Shown here: positions 23,854 through 32,166 of the stretch, one piece after another
Layout: each line of letters begins with the position of its first letter
How positions within the stretch are numbered: position 1 is the first letter of the stretch
Assembly: GCA_964537395.1 (NCBI GenBank)
Contig: CAZIBN010000006.1
Location: 5,380 to 69,379, forward strand
Reading direction: 5' to 3'
From: GWA2-66-18 sp964537395
GTDB taxonomy: Bacteria; Elusimicrobiota; Elusimicrobia; UBA1565; UBA9628
DNA: 64,000 nt
Program-made: the position numbers and the translations under genes
The notes under the pieces: generated by a model
Databases searched by the model: none
Seen by the model: only the letters and a program-made list of their open reading frames with translations
What the model was told of the DNA's origin: nothing

Positions 23854-24938
23854 TCCTCGCCGGCCTGCTCGCGCTGAGCGCGGCTCCGGCCGCCGCCCAG
23901 CTGAAGGCCAAGCGCAAGGAGCTTTCGCGCATTCAGGTCGAGCTCAAGCAGACCTTGCGGGAGCTCTCGGAGCTGCGCGACGAAGAAAAGGAGCTCGGCG
24001 CCGACGTCAAAGGCCTCGAGAGCCGCGACGCGCAGTCGCGCAAGCGCGTCGAAGGGCTCCAGTCCGACATCCGTCGCGCTGAGGCCCGGCGCGCGGGCCT
24101 CAAATCCCGCCTTGACGCAGCCAAGAGCGTGGCCGGATTCTGGTCGGCGGCGCTCGCCTCCGAAGCCGGCCGCCACGTCGCCGTCTCGGCCGTGCGCTCG
24201 GAGTCCTACGGCACGCGTGAGCTTTGGGCTGAGGCATTCCGGCGCGGCGCGATCGTCGAAAAGGCGGATCATCTGCGCAGCCTTCAGGGCTTCCGTCTCA
24301 AAACGGAGGTAGACGCGGCGGAAAGCGGCCGCCGCTCGCGTGATCTCGATGAAAGCCGCCGGCGCATCCAGAGCGAGCGCGAGCGGGGCCTGCGAGAGCA
24401 GGAGGAGAAGAAGGCCGCCCTCGGGCAGATCCAGGTGAAGGTCGCCGCCGCCGCGCGGCGAGCCAAGGAGCTTGAGGATACGGCGAAGGCCATGTCCTCC
24501 TTCATCGATAAGCTCGGCAAGGGGCAGTACCGCAAGCCCGGGCCGGTGGCCCGGCTGGAGCGGCCGGCGCACTCCCTGCCCTGGCCCGTCGAAGGCAAGG
24601 TCCTGCGTCCGTTCGGCCGCGAGCGCGATCAGGAGCTCGGCACCTGGACCGTGCGGCAGGGCGTCGTCTTCGCGTCGGCCTCCGGGGCCGCCGTCGGGGC
24701 GATCGCCCCGGGGAGCGTGATCTTTTCGGGCCCGTTCCGCTCTTACGGGAAGGTCGTGATCGTCGATCACGGCGGCGGGTTCTTCAGCGTGTACGGCGAG
24801 CTCGCCGAGATCGTCAAGGAAAAGGGCGACGCCGTGCGGGCGAAGGAGAAGCTCGCGACCGCCGGCGAGCAGGTGTATCTTGAGATCCGGCGCGGCAGCG
24901 ACGCGCTCGATCCGGCGGAATGGCTGGAAAGGAAGTAA
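23835..24938 (+). CDS. EnvC-like LytM (M23) factor with degenerate active site
   Basis: A 367-residue exported protein: signal peptide (1-22, ending AAAQ), a long coiled coil (about 23-235) and a C-terminal LytM/M23 domain (about 255-367). The zinc ligands of active M23 enzymes are missing: the HxxxD region reads 'WTVRQGVVFASASG' and the HxH region reads 'FFSVYGELAEI'. The end 'LEIRRGSDALDPAEWL' matches EnvC. E. coli EnvC is likewise non-catalytic and activates amidases under FtsEX control, so the same role is inferred. The start ATG lies within the end of ftsX. No amidase gene is in the window. Confidence 0.88.
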   Translation: MARRVLILAGLLALSAAPAAAQLKAKRKELSRIQVELKQTLRELSELRDEEKELGADVKGLESRDAQSRKRVEGLQSDIRRAEARRAGLKSRLDAAKSVAGFWSAALASEAGRHVAVSAVRSESYGTRELWAEAFRRGAIVEKADHLRSLQGFRLKTEVDAAESGRRSRDLDESRRRIQSERERGLREQEEKKAALGQIQVKVAAAARRAKELEDTAKAMSSFIDKLGKGQYRKPGPVARLERPAHSLPWPVEGKVLRPFGRERDQELGTWTVRQGVVFASASGAAVGAIAPGSVIFSGPFRSYGKVVIVDHGGGFFSVYGELAEIVKEKGDAVRAKEKLATAGEQVYLEIRRGSDALDPAEWLERK

Positions 24939-24953
24939 TCGAGGAGAATGGAC

Positions 24954-26222
24954 ATGAAGCGCATTTTGATCGCGGCGGCCGTCATCGGCGCCCTCGCCTC
25001 CCGCCCCGCATACGCGGCCAGCGCGGACAAGACCTACGAGCAGCTCAAGCTCCTCGTGGACGTTCTCGGCTTCGTCTCGGACAACTACGTCGACGAGCCC
25101 GAGGCCCAGAAGCTGATCTACGGCGCCGCGTCCGGCATGGTTCGCACCCTTGATCCCTATTCACAGTTCATGGAGCCGGAGATCCATCGCGAGATGAAGA
25201 CCGAGACGGAAGGCCAGTTCGGCGGCGTGGGCCTGCGCCTGACGCTCAAGGACGATTGGCTGACCGTGCAGACGCCGATGCCGGGCTCCCCGGCCTATCG
25301 GCTGGGCGTCCTTCCCAATGATCGTGTCGTCGAGATCGACGGCGCGCCGACCAAGGACATGAATATGTCCGACGCCCTGCGCACCTTGCGCGGTTCGCCC
25401 GGCACCAAGGTCAAGCTCAAGCTCGAGCGCGGGCCGGATGACGGCGCCGAGGGCAGCTGGAAGACCGTGGTCGTTGATATCACCCGAGAGCTCGTGAAGA
25501 TCGAGTCCACGCTCTCGATGAAGCTCGACGGCGGGGTCGGCTACCTGCGCATCGCCGAGTTCAGCGCCAAGACCGCCGACGACGCCTCGGAGGCGCTTAA
25601 AAAGCTCAAGAAGGACGGCGCGACGAGCCTCATCCTCGACCTGCGCAATAATCCGGGCGGCCTTCTCTCCGCGGGCGTCGAGGTCGCGTCGACCTTCCTC
25701 GGCGAAGGAAAGCTCATCGTGTACACGCAGGGACGCAGGGCCGACAGCCGCCAGGATTTCACCGCGGGCGTGAAGGCTCCGTATCCGGCCCTGCCGCTCG
25801 TCGTGCTCATCAACGGCGGCTCGGCGTCGGCGTCCGAGATCGTCGCGGGCGCCATGCAGGATCACAAGCGCGCGGTCGTCGTCGGCGAGCGCAGCTTCGG
25901 CAAGGCGAGCGTGCAGTCGCTGATCCCTCTGCCCGACGGCTCGGGCCTGCGCCTGACCGTGGCGCGCTACTACACGCCAGCGGGCCGCTCGATACACCGC
26001 GATGAAAAATCAAAGACGGGGGGCATCACGCCCGACATCGTCGTGCCCGTCACCCCCGAGGCCGAGGCCAAGCTCTACGCGCAATGGGAGCTGATCTACG
26101 CCAAGGACAAGAAGCCCCACTCCGTGGTGAAGGCCGAGGAGATGGTGCGCGACGAGGCGCTCGACCGCGCCGTGGAGCTGCTCAAGGCTCGAGAGGTGCT
26201 TGGAACGCTCAAGCGGGACTGA
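24954..26222 (+). CDS. ctpA: Carboxyl-terminal processing protease (S41, CtpA/Prc type)
   Basis: A 422-residue exported serine protease. Signal peptide (MKRILIAAAVIGALASRPAYA), a PDZ domain (about 85-165, 'GGVGLRLTLKDDWLTVQTPMPGSPAYRLGV') and an S41 domain with nucleophile Ser in 'NGGSASASEIVAGA' and Lys in 'RSFGKASVQ'. It trims periplasmic proteins at their C-termini and is commonly encoded after ftsX-envC, as here. The start at 24954 rather than 24948 is chosen because AGGAGA lies 6 nt upstream of it. The stop overlaps the tsaD start by 1 nt. Confidence 0.95.
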   Translation: MKRILIAAAVIGALASRPAYAASADKTYEQLKLLVDVLGFVSDNYVDEPEAQKLIYGAASGMVRTLDPYSQFMEPEIHREMKTETEGQFGGVGLRLTLKDDWLTVQTPMPGSPAYRLGVLPNDRVVEIDGAPTKDMNMSDALRTLRGSPGTKVKLKLERGPDDGAEGSWKTVVVDITRELVKIESTLSMKLDGGVGYLRIAEFSAKTADDASEALKKLKKDGATSLILDLRNNPGGLLSAGVEVASTFLGEGKLIVYTQGRRADSRQDFTAGVKAPYPALPLVVLINGGSASASEIVAGAMQDHKRAVVVGERSFGKASVQSLIPLPDGSGLRLTVARYYTPAGRSIHRDEKSKTGGITPDIVVPVTPEAEAKLYAQWELIYAKDKKPHSVVKAEEMVRDEALDRAVELLKAREVLGTLKRD

Positions 26223-27211
26223 TGAGGATCCTGGGCCTGGAGACCTCCTGCGACGACACCTCGGCCGCCGTGGTCGAGAACGGGCGCCTGCGCTCGAATA
26301 TCGTGTCCTCTCAGACGGCTCTGCATGCCCCCTATCGTGGCGTCGTTCCTGAGCTCGCGGCGCGCGCGCATCTCGACAACCTGATGCCCGCGGTCGCCCG
26401 CGCCCTGAAGGACGCCGGACGGGGGAAGATCGACGCGATCGCCTACACGCGAGGCCCGGGGCTCATGGGGCCTCTGCTGATCGGCAAGGTCGCGGCGCAA
26501 ACGCTCGCGCGCCTGATGAAGGTCCCCGCCGTCGGCGTCAATCACCTTGAGGGCCACATCCTCGCTGCTGAGCTCGAGCATAAGCTGCGCTGGCCGGTGA
26601 TGGCGCTCGTCGTTTCGGGAGGGCACACCGATCTCGTGCTGGCGAAGGCCCCCGGGAGATACCGGGTGCTCGGCCGCACGCGGGATGACGCGGCGGGCGA
26701 GGCCTATGACAAGGTCGCGCGGCTGTTCGGCCTCGGCTATCCGGGCGGACCGGAGATCGACAAGCGCGCTGCGAAGGGCAACCGCTCCGCCGTCGCTTTC
26801 CCTCGGCCGATGATGCCGGGCACATGGGATTTCTCGTTCTCCGGCCTCAAGACCTCGGTGCTCTACCTGCTCAAGGGACGCAAACCGGCTGGCCGCGAGC
26901 TCAATGACTTGTGCGCGTCCTTCCAGGAGGCCGTCGCGGAGACGCTCGTCGACAAGACCGTAGCGGCCGCGAAAAAATTCAAAGCCAGGGGTATCGTATT
27001 GGGCGGCGGCGTCGCGGCCAACTCGCGTCTGCGCGCCCTCATGACCGAGCGGGGCGAAGCCTGCGGCTTCGCCGTTTATCTACCCGCGCGGGTGCTGTGC
27101 ACCGACAACGCCGCCATGATCGCCCATGCGGCCTGGCGGCGATTATCCGCCGGAGGCTCGGCCTGGTCCGGGCCTTGCGATCCTTCATTGCCGTTGCGCA
27201 GCTGGGCGTGA
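26222..27211 (+). CDS. tsaD: tRNA N6-threonylcarbamoyladenosine transferase
   Basis: A 329-residue ASKHA-fold enzyme that transfers threonylcarbamoyl to A37 of ANN-decoding tRNAs, with TsaB and TsaE as partners. 'MRILGLETSCDDTSAAVV' is the invariant start. The metal-binding HLEGH motif, 'SGGHTDLV', 'DDAAGEAYDKVARLFGLGYPGGPEID' and 'GGGVAANSRLR' are all present. The ATG overlaps the ctpA stop and the end overlaps the next gene (GTGA). tsaB and tsaE are not in the window. Confidence 0.97.
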   Translation: MRILGLETSCDDTSAAVVENGRLRSNIVSSQTALHAPYRGVVPELAARAHLDNLMPAVARALKDAGRGKIDAIAYTRGPGLMGPLLIGKVAAQTLARLMKVPAVGVNHLEGHILAAELEHKLRWPVMALVVSGGHTDLVLAKAPGRYRVLGRTRDDAAGEAYDKVARLFGLGYPGGPEIDKRAAKGNRSAVAFPRPMMPGTWDFSFSGLKTSVLYLLKGRKPAGRELNDLCASFQEAVAETLVDKTVAAAKKFKARGIVLGGGVAANSRLRALMTERGEACGFAVYLPARVLCTDNAAMIAHAAWRRLSAGGSAWSGPCDPSLPLRSWA

Positions 27212-28761
27212 GCGCCCTCGTCTTTCTCGCCGCCTTCTGTTTTTACCTCGCGGGCGCCTCGCCGTCGATCGCTCCGCGCGACTGCGCCGATATGGCTTCG
27301 GCCGCGTTGACGCTGGGAGTCGCCCATCCACCAGGTTATCCTCTCTATTCCGTTTTAGGCCATCTCTGGCTGACGGTCTTCCCGTGGGGAAATCCCGCGT
27401 ACCGCCTCGCCGTTCTGTCGTGCCTCGCCGCCGCGGGCGCCGTTTTCTTCCTCTTCCTGAGCGTCCGCCGCCGTTATGGCGCCTGGGCCGCTCTGAGTTC
27501 GGCCGGTCTCTTTCTTTTTTCCGCGCCCCTGTGGAAGTTCGCGCTGATCCAGGAAAAATACGCTCTGCATGCATTCATCGTTGCTGTTCTGTTCTATCTG
27601 TCCGAGGGGGAGAGGGATTCCTTCTGGCGCCGCGCCCGTCTTTCTGGTTTCGTCGTCGGCCTTGGCCTGGTGAACCACCAAAGCCTTCTTCTGTTCCTTC
27701 CCGGCTTTCTCCTGCTGTGGCGGTCCGAATCCCGCCGTTGGGGGTCGTCGTTGAGCGGCGTTCTCGCCGCCGCTGTTCCCTGGGCCTTGGCCGCCCTTTC
27801 TCTTTACGCTTTTCTGTGGGTGCGCCTTGGATCGCTCAGCGCCGCTATGGCGACGTTGCTCCGCTCCCAATACGGTGCGGGTACATTGTCGGCTCAGCTG
27901 GCGCGCCCATTGACGCCAGAGAGCGCCGTCGTGCTTTTCGGCTGGTCCTTGAAGACCTGGGCTCTCGCCGTCTGCGTTCCCGCCGCCGCCGCGGCCGTTT
28001 GCGGCGCATACGTGTCCTGGTGGGAAGATCGGGACCGCGCGGCCGGACTTCTGCTGGCCGCGCTGTTGAGCGGGCCGCTGTTCATCATCATGGCGAGCTT
28101 CGACGTTGCCAATTGGGTCGCGCGCTCCGTTCTCGAGCCGGCCTTCCTGCTCCCGGCGCTCGCCGCAGCCGTCTTCGCGGGCGCCGCCGTGTCCCGTCTA
28201 GGGCGGTACGCTCCGGCCGGCCTGGCGCTGGCAGCCTCGGCATTTCTCCTTCGCGCCCCGGTTCCTGAGCGCCGCGACGATTTTCTCGCGTACGATTACG
28301 TGAAGAATCTTCGCCGCGCCGTGCCGCCCGGCTCGAACATGCTGGTGTCGGGGGACACCGCGCTGTTCGGCCTGCGATGGCTCGAATCGACCTCGCCGCG
28401 AACGTCCGATCTCGACCTGGCCGGCGCCGGCCTCACCGACGCGCGGTCCTGGCTCGCCGCGCGGGCCGGGCGCCCTGAGGTCTTCGTCGCCGGGCTTGCG
28501 CCCGGCGTTGTTCCGTCCGCGACTCTGGAGCCTGAGGGGCTCGTTCAGCGCGCGGGCAAAGCGCGTATGCCGGCCCCTCTGATCCTCCGCCGCTCCGACT
28601 CCTGGCGCCGCGATGAGAGCTACGCGCGCGACGCGAAGCTGTCCTACGCCTTCGCCGCCTGGTCCTCGGCTCGCCTCCTTGAGGCGCGCGGAGAACGGCC
28701 GCCCGAGACCTTGGACCTGACCGCGGCCGCGCTCGACCCTGAAGATTATCGGCTCGAATAA
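27208..28761 (+). CDS. DUF2723-family membrane glycosyltransferase-like protein
   Basis: A 517-residue protein with about 10-12 helices. The loop 'SIAPRDCADMASAALTLGVAHPPGYPLYSVLGHLW' is the DUF2723 signature (D...f..A...GvaHpPGyPly). This family is related to protein O-mannosyltransferases (GT-C fold), with the loop Asp presumed catalytic. The start is ambiguous: GTG 27208 overlaps the tsaD stop, while TTG 27175 would add 11 residues. The last 150 residues are soluble. DUF2723 proteins are frequent in Bacteroidota and related diderms. Confidence 0.82.
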   Translation: MSALVFLAAFCFYLAGASPSIAPRDCADMASAALTLGVAHPPGYPLYSVLGHLWLTVFPWGNPAYRLAVLSCLAAAGAVFFLFLSVRRRYGAWAALSSAGLFLFSAPLWKFALIQEKYALHAFIVAVLFYLSEGERDSFWRRARLSGFVVGLGLVNHQSLLLFLPGFLLLWRSESRRWGSSLSGVLAAAVPWALAALSLYAFLWVRLGSLSAAMATLLRSQYGAGTLSAQLARPLTPESAVVLFGWSLKTWALAVCVPAAAAAVCGAYVSWWEDRDRAAGLLLAALLSGPLFIIMASFDVANWVARSVLEPAFLLPALAAAVFAGAAVSRLGRYAPAGLALAASAFLLRAPVPERRDDFLAYDYVKNLRRAVPPGSNMLVSGDTALFGLRWLESTSPRTSDLDLAGAGLTDARSWLAARAGRPEVFVAGLAPGVVPSATLEPEGLVQRAGKARMPAPLILRRSDSWRRDESYARDAKLSYAFAAWSSARLLEARGERPPETLDLTAAALDPEDYRLE

Positions 28762-28780
28762 TCGGCGATTCCGCCGAAAA

Positions 28781-28822
28781 GTTATCCCCAGCGTTTCCAA
28801 CGTTGAAAGTGCTGGGGATATC
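28781..28822. repeat. Dispersed palindromic repeat A, copy 1 (42 bp)
   Basis: TATCCCCAGC (28783-28792) and GCTGGGGATA (28811-28820) are perfect arms around an inner near-palindrome centred on AACGTT. The sequence matches the copy at 50647-50688 at 40 of 42 positions. It lies 20 nt after the DUF2723 stop, where it may also act as a terminator hairpin. Confidence 0.85.
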
Positions 28823-28886
28823 TCGGGGCCTACCTTCCCTATGTGTTCGTTCATGAACCCGTAATCAATCTTTTGCGTGCGAAAGC

Positions 28887-28892
28887 TATAAT
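28887..28892 (+). promoter_or_regulatory. -10 element of the PorV-coiled-coil gene
   Basis: Consensus TATAAT at 28887-28892 is 7 nt from the ATG at 28900. There is no Shine-Dalgarno site. This placement supports ATG 28900, which also gives a clean signal peptide, over an upstream in-frame start. Confidence 0.6.
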
Positions 28893-28899
28893 TCGCGCG

Positions 28900-30255
28900 A
28901 TGCGCTCTCTGCGTGCGGCGTTCGCCGTCCTATTGGCCCTGGCCCTGCCTCGGACCTCTTTTGCCGCGTACGAGGACGCTGGCTTCGGTCCCCGCGACGT
29001 CGCGATGGGCGGGGCCTTCACTGCGGTCGTCGACGATCCCGGCGTGATCGCCTACAACCCGGCTTCCCTCGGGCAGGCCTCGGCCGTTGATACCTCGATG
29101 AGCTATCTGCGCCAGTTCCACATCCCGTCCGGCGAATCGGACCGCGATTCGACGCGCGCGGCCGTCGTCGTGCCCCTGCGCCAGCAGATGGTGAACGGAG
29201 CGATCGGCTTCGACGTGCGCTACGACCGCCGCGAGAAGATCGGAGGCGACCGCGCCATCGGGGTCATGTACGGGACTCGCGGCATCATGGAGACGGAGGG
29301 CGGGGGCGTGGACTTCGGCGGCGGCTTCAAGCTTCTTTCGACCTCCTTCGACTCCGGCGGCAAGGCGGGATCGCATCTGGCCCTCGATATGGGCGCGCTC
29401 TATCGCTTCTCCGACCGCTACGCGCTCGGCGCGTCGCTGCTCAATTTCGGCAGCCCGAAATTCAAGGGGGATCGGGCGCCTCTGACGCTCAAGGTCGGCG
29501 CGGCGGAGCAGGTGCGCGGCGTGATCCTCGCTGTGGACCTCACGAAGCGGGAGTCGTCCATGAGCGGCACAGGCGAGCACACGATGGCGCTTGGCTTCGA
29601 GCGCTGGTGGGCGACGGCGCGCGCGGGACAATACGCCCTGCGCTCTGGGATGTCCCTGGGCGAGGGAACGCATACCTGGAACTGGGGCCTTGGGTGGCGC
29701 GCGCAGGGCGCGCGCATCGACTACTCGATGACCGTTCCCATCACCGGGATCTTTCGCCTGGGCCACGGGCTTTCCTTGTCCGTGCGCTTCGGCCGGGCCG
29801 ATCCCGAGGGGGAGTACGAGAAGCTCCTGTCCCAGGAGCTGCGCTACCGGCGCCAGCTCGGTGAGGCGCTCGAGGCGAGCTCGATCAAGCAATGGAAGCT
29901 CGCCGAGGAGCTCAATCGCCTTCGCGCGGAAATGGCGACCCTCAGCAACGAGGTCGAGATGAAACGGGCGTCCGAGGTCGACGCCAAGCGCCGGCTCAAG
30001 GAGCTCCAGCTCCGCCAGCAGAAGGCCTCGGAGACCTTCGAGAAGGTGAAGGCCGACCGCGAGGGCGCCGCGCACCAGGTCCGGGTCTCGCTTTTCCAGG
30101 AGGACTGGCGCTCCTATCAGAAGGCCAAGCTCGGCGGCGCCGCGGATTCCGTCCTGCTCGAGCAGATCGGACGGATCCTGCGCGAGTATCGCGACGCGGG
30201 CGTGGACCTGAGCGACGCCAGCCAGGAGCTGCGCCGCCTCCAGAGGTCCAAGTAA
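28900..30255 (+). CDS. PorV/PorQ-like outer-membrane protein with C-terminal coiled coil
   Basis: A 451-residue exported protein. Signal peptide MRSLRAAFAVLLALALPRTSFA, then a beta-barrel region beginning 'GFGPRDVAMGGAFTAVVDDPGVIAYNPASLG', the hallmark of the PorV/PorQ/UPF0164 family (RaxMGGA...vaddp.a..wNPAgL). The barrel ends near residue 310 ('LSLSVRFGRADPEGEYEKLL'), and the last 140 residues are a charged heptad-type helix predicted to be coiled coil. Barrel plus coiled coil is unusual for the family; the coil may reach into the periplasm. It is followed by a coiled-coil/TM protein that could be its partner. Confidence 0.8.
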   Translation: MRSLRAAFAVLLALALPRTSFAAYEDAGFGPRDVAMGGAFTAVVDDPGVIAYNPASLGQASAVDTSMSYLRQFHIPSGESDRDSTRAAVVVPLRQQMVNGAIGFDVRYDRREKIGGDRAIGVMYGTRGIMETEGGGVDFGGGFKLLSTSFDSGGKAGSHLALDMGALYRFSDRYALGASLLNFGSPKFKGDRAPLTLKVGAAEQVRGVILAVDLTKRESSMSGTGEHTMALGFERWWATARAGQYALRSGMSLGEGTHTWNWGLGWRAQGARIDYSMTVPITGIFRLGHGLSLSVRFGRADPEGEYEKLLSQELRYRRQLGEALEASSIKQWKLAEELNRLRAEMATLSNEVEMKRASEVDAKRRLKELQLRQQKASETFEKVKADREGAAHQVRVSLFQEDWRSYQKAKLGGAADSVLLEQIGRILREYRDAGVDLSDASQELRRLQRSK

Positions 30256-30296
30256 GACGTTCATATTTCTGAAAAGAAATGCGGGGGCCGCGCCGC

Positions 30297-30302
30297 TATA
30301 CT
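30297..30302 (+). promoter_or_regulatory. -10 element of the coiled-coil/propeller gene
   Basis: TATACT at 30297-30302 ends 7 nt before the GTG at 30310; no Shine-Dalgarno site. Confidence 0.5.
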
Positions 30303-30309
30303 CCCTCTC

Positions 30310-32115
30310 GTGGGCAACCTCCCTCCCGAAGACTTGAGCCGCGAGATCGAGCGTCTATGGACGCGTCTCGGGACCGCCTCCGCCGAAGCGGTGGCGCCGC
30401 CGTCCGCGCCACAGACGGCCGGCGCGGAGCTCGCGTGGGACACGGTGGCCATGCTCAAAACCCAGCAGCGTCGCCGCGAGGCCGCGCTGACCGAGGCGGT
30501 CGCCGCGAAAGAGGAATCGCTCAAGCTCTGGCGCACGCGCGCCGAGGCGCTGCAGGCCGAGGCCGATGAGCTTCGCACCCGCGCCGACGGCAGCGACGAG
30601 CTCGTCTACGCCCAGCTTCTCGACGCCCAGCAGCGCCTTGAGGGCGCGGCCCGCGCGCTCGAGAGTGAGCGTGAGGAACGCCGCCGCATGCAGGCGGCTC
30701 TTGAGGAGTCCCGGGCGCGCATCACGGCCGAGGTCGAGAACGCACGCGAGGCGGAAGCCCGCTGGGCCAAGCGCGAGACGCAGGGCCTTATCGATCTGAA
30801 GGACGTCCAGTCGTCGGCCGAGCGCCGCCAGAAGGAAGCGGCCCAGGCCGACCTGGCCGTGAGCGCGCTCAAGGGCAGCCTCGCCGAGGCGAAGAACGCT
30901 CTCGAGAAGACCCTGGCCGAGCTTCTGCTCGAGCGCCATGAGCGTGTCCGCGTCGAGGAGGAGCGCGCGCGCGCCCTCAAGAAGACCGACGAGGTCGAGG
31001 CCCATTTCACCGACCTCCAGAAGCTTTGGGAAGAGGAGCGCGCGCAATGGCGCGAGCTCTGGGACCGCGAGCGCTCCACTTGGGAAACCCAGCGCCAGGA
31101 GCTCGCGCAGTGGGAAGAGACCTTGCGCCGCGAGCGCGAGGCCTGGCACGGCGAGCTGCAGGAGAAGGAGAAGTCTCACCTTACCTTTACGGACAGCCTC
31201 ACGGGCAAGATCCGCGAGACGACCGTCGCCGCCGAGCAGGTCGCCAGCCGCATGCGTCAGATCGAGAACCGCGAGGAGCGCGACCGCGCCGCTTCGGCCC
31301 AGGTGAATGTCGAGGCCGACCGTACCAAGACGCTCCGAAACCGTAAGATCCGCGCCGCCGCGCTGGCGCTCGCCGGCGTGGCCTTGATCGCGATCTCCAT
31401 CCCAGTCTGGCATTGGGGGGCGGAATGGCGCTTCGAGGCTGAAGCGACGGCGCCCGTTACGGCGCTCAATCCGACCGCGCTGGCGTTCGACGGTAAATTG
31501 ATCTGGATCGCGGACTGGGGGGGGCGCCTCAGCGCCCTCGATCCCGCCGATCCGCGCCGCGCCGTTCGTGAGGTCGCCGTGCCCGCCGGCGGGATATTCC
31601 GTCCGACGGCCCTGGCGTTCGGCGACGGCCGGATGTGGACGCTCGACGCCGCGCGCGCGCGCCTGATCCGCGCCACGGCGGCGCGCCCCGAGGCTGTGCT
31701 CGCCACGGTCCCGTCGCCGGGCCCGGTGCCGGCGGCCCTCGCCTTCGACGGCTCTGCCCTCTGGTCCTACGATGCGGCCAACCGGGCGCTCTACCGCCAC
31801 GCGGCCGATGAAGCGACCTACCAGTCATACCCTATAGGGGAAGACGTGGTGCCCAACGCCTTGGCCTGGGTGGATGGCCGGTTGTGGCTGCACGACACGA
31901 AGTCGCACCGCATCATGATCTACGCGCTGGAAGGCGGACGCTTCGTGCTGAAGGAGAATCATCCTTCCCCTGATAGCGCCACCGTCGGCTTCGCCGTCCT
32001 GCCGGGGGAATCCGGGCGCCGCGTGTGGGCGCTCGTCGGCCCCTCGGCGACCAGATCCCAGTCCGCGCTTCTCCGTCTGAGATTGCGACGCAGAATACCC
32101 TTTGCCATTTTTTAA
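30310..32115 (+). CDS. Coiled-coil protein with one TM helix and a periplasmic propeller-like domain
   Basis: A 601-residue protein starting with GTG (MGNLPPEDLSREIERLW). Residues about 40-340 are almost continuous Glu/Arg/Ala-rich coiled coil, a single helix lies at about 347-367 ('RAAALALAGVALIAISIPVW'), and the C-terminal 230 residues contain four repeats of the type 'PTALAFDGKLIWIAD', 'PTALAFGDGRMWTLDA', 'PAALAFDGSALWSYDA' and 'PNALAWVDGRLWLHDT'. These look like blades of an NHL/SMP-30-type beta-propeller. The coil should be cytoplasmic and the propeller periplasmic. This domain order is not one I recognise. Confidence 0.75.
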   Translation: MGNLPPEDLSREIERLWTRLGTASAEAVAPPSAPQTAGAELAWDTVAMLKTQQRRREAALTEAVAAKEESLKLWRTRAEALQAEADELRTRADGSDELVYAQLLDAQQRLEGAARALESEREERRRMQAALEESRARITAEVENAREAEARWAKRETQGLIDLKDVQSSAERRQKEAAQADLAVSALKGSLAEAKNALEKTLAELLLERHERVRVEEERARALKKTDEVEAHFTDLQKLWEEERAQWRELWDRERSTWETQRQELAQWEETLRREREAWHGELQEKEKSHLTFTDSLTGKIRETTVAAEQVASRMRQIENREERDRAASAQVNVEADRTKTLRNRKIRAAALALAGVALIAISIPVWHWGAEWRFEAEATAPVTALNPTALAFDGKLIWIADWGGRLSALDPADPRRAVREVAVPAGGIFRPTALAFGDGRMWTLDAARARLIRATAARPEAVLATVPSPGPVPAALAFDGSALWSYDAANRALYRHAADEATYQSYPIGEDVVPNALAWVDGRLWLHDTKSHRIMIYALEGGRFVLKENHPSPDSATVGFAVLPGESGRRVWALVGPSATRSQSALLRLRLRRRIPFAIF

Positions 32116-32148
32116 CATTCCTTTAATCAGCAGGTAACGTACGTACGA

Positions 32149-32154
32149 TACACT
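32149..32154 (+). promoter_or_regulatory. -10 element of the giant surface-protein operon
   Basis: TACACT at 32149-32154 lies 12 nt upstream of the ATG at 32167, giving a leader of about 5 nt. The upstream region is AT-rich (tttaacattcctttaatcag). Confidence 0.45.
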
Positions 32155-32166
32155 CTGGACCACAAC

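Noticed and set aside
23835..24938. Active M23 endopeptidase
   Set aside because: The histidines and aspartate of the HxxxD and HxH zinc motifs are absent, so an activator role is more likely.
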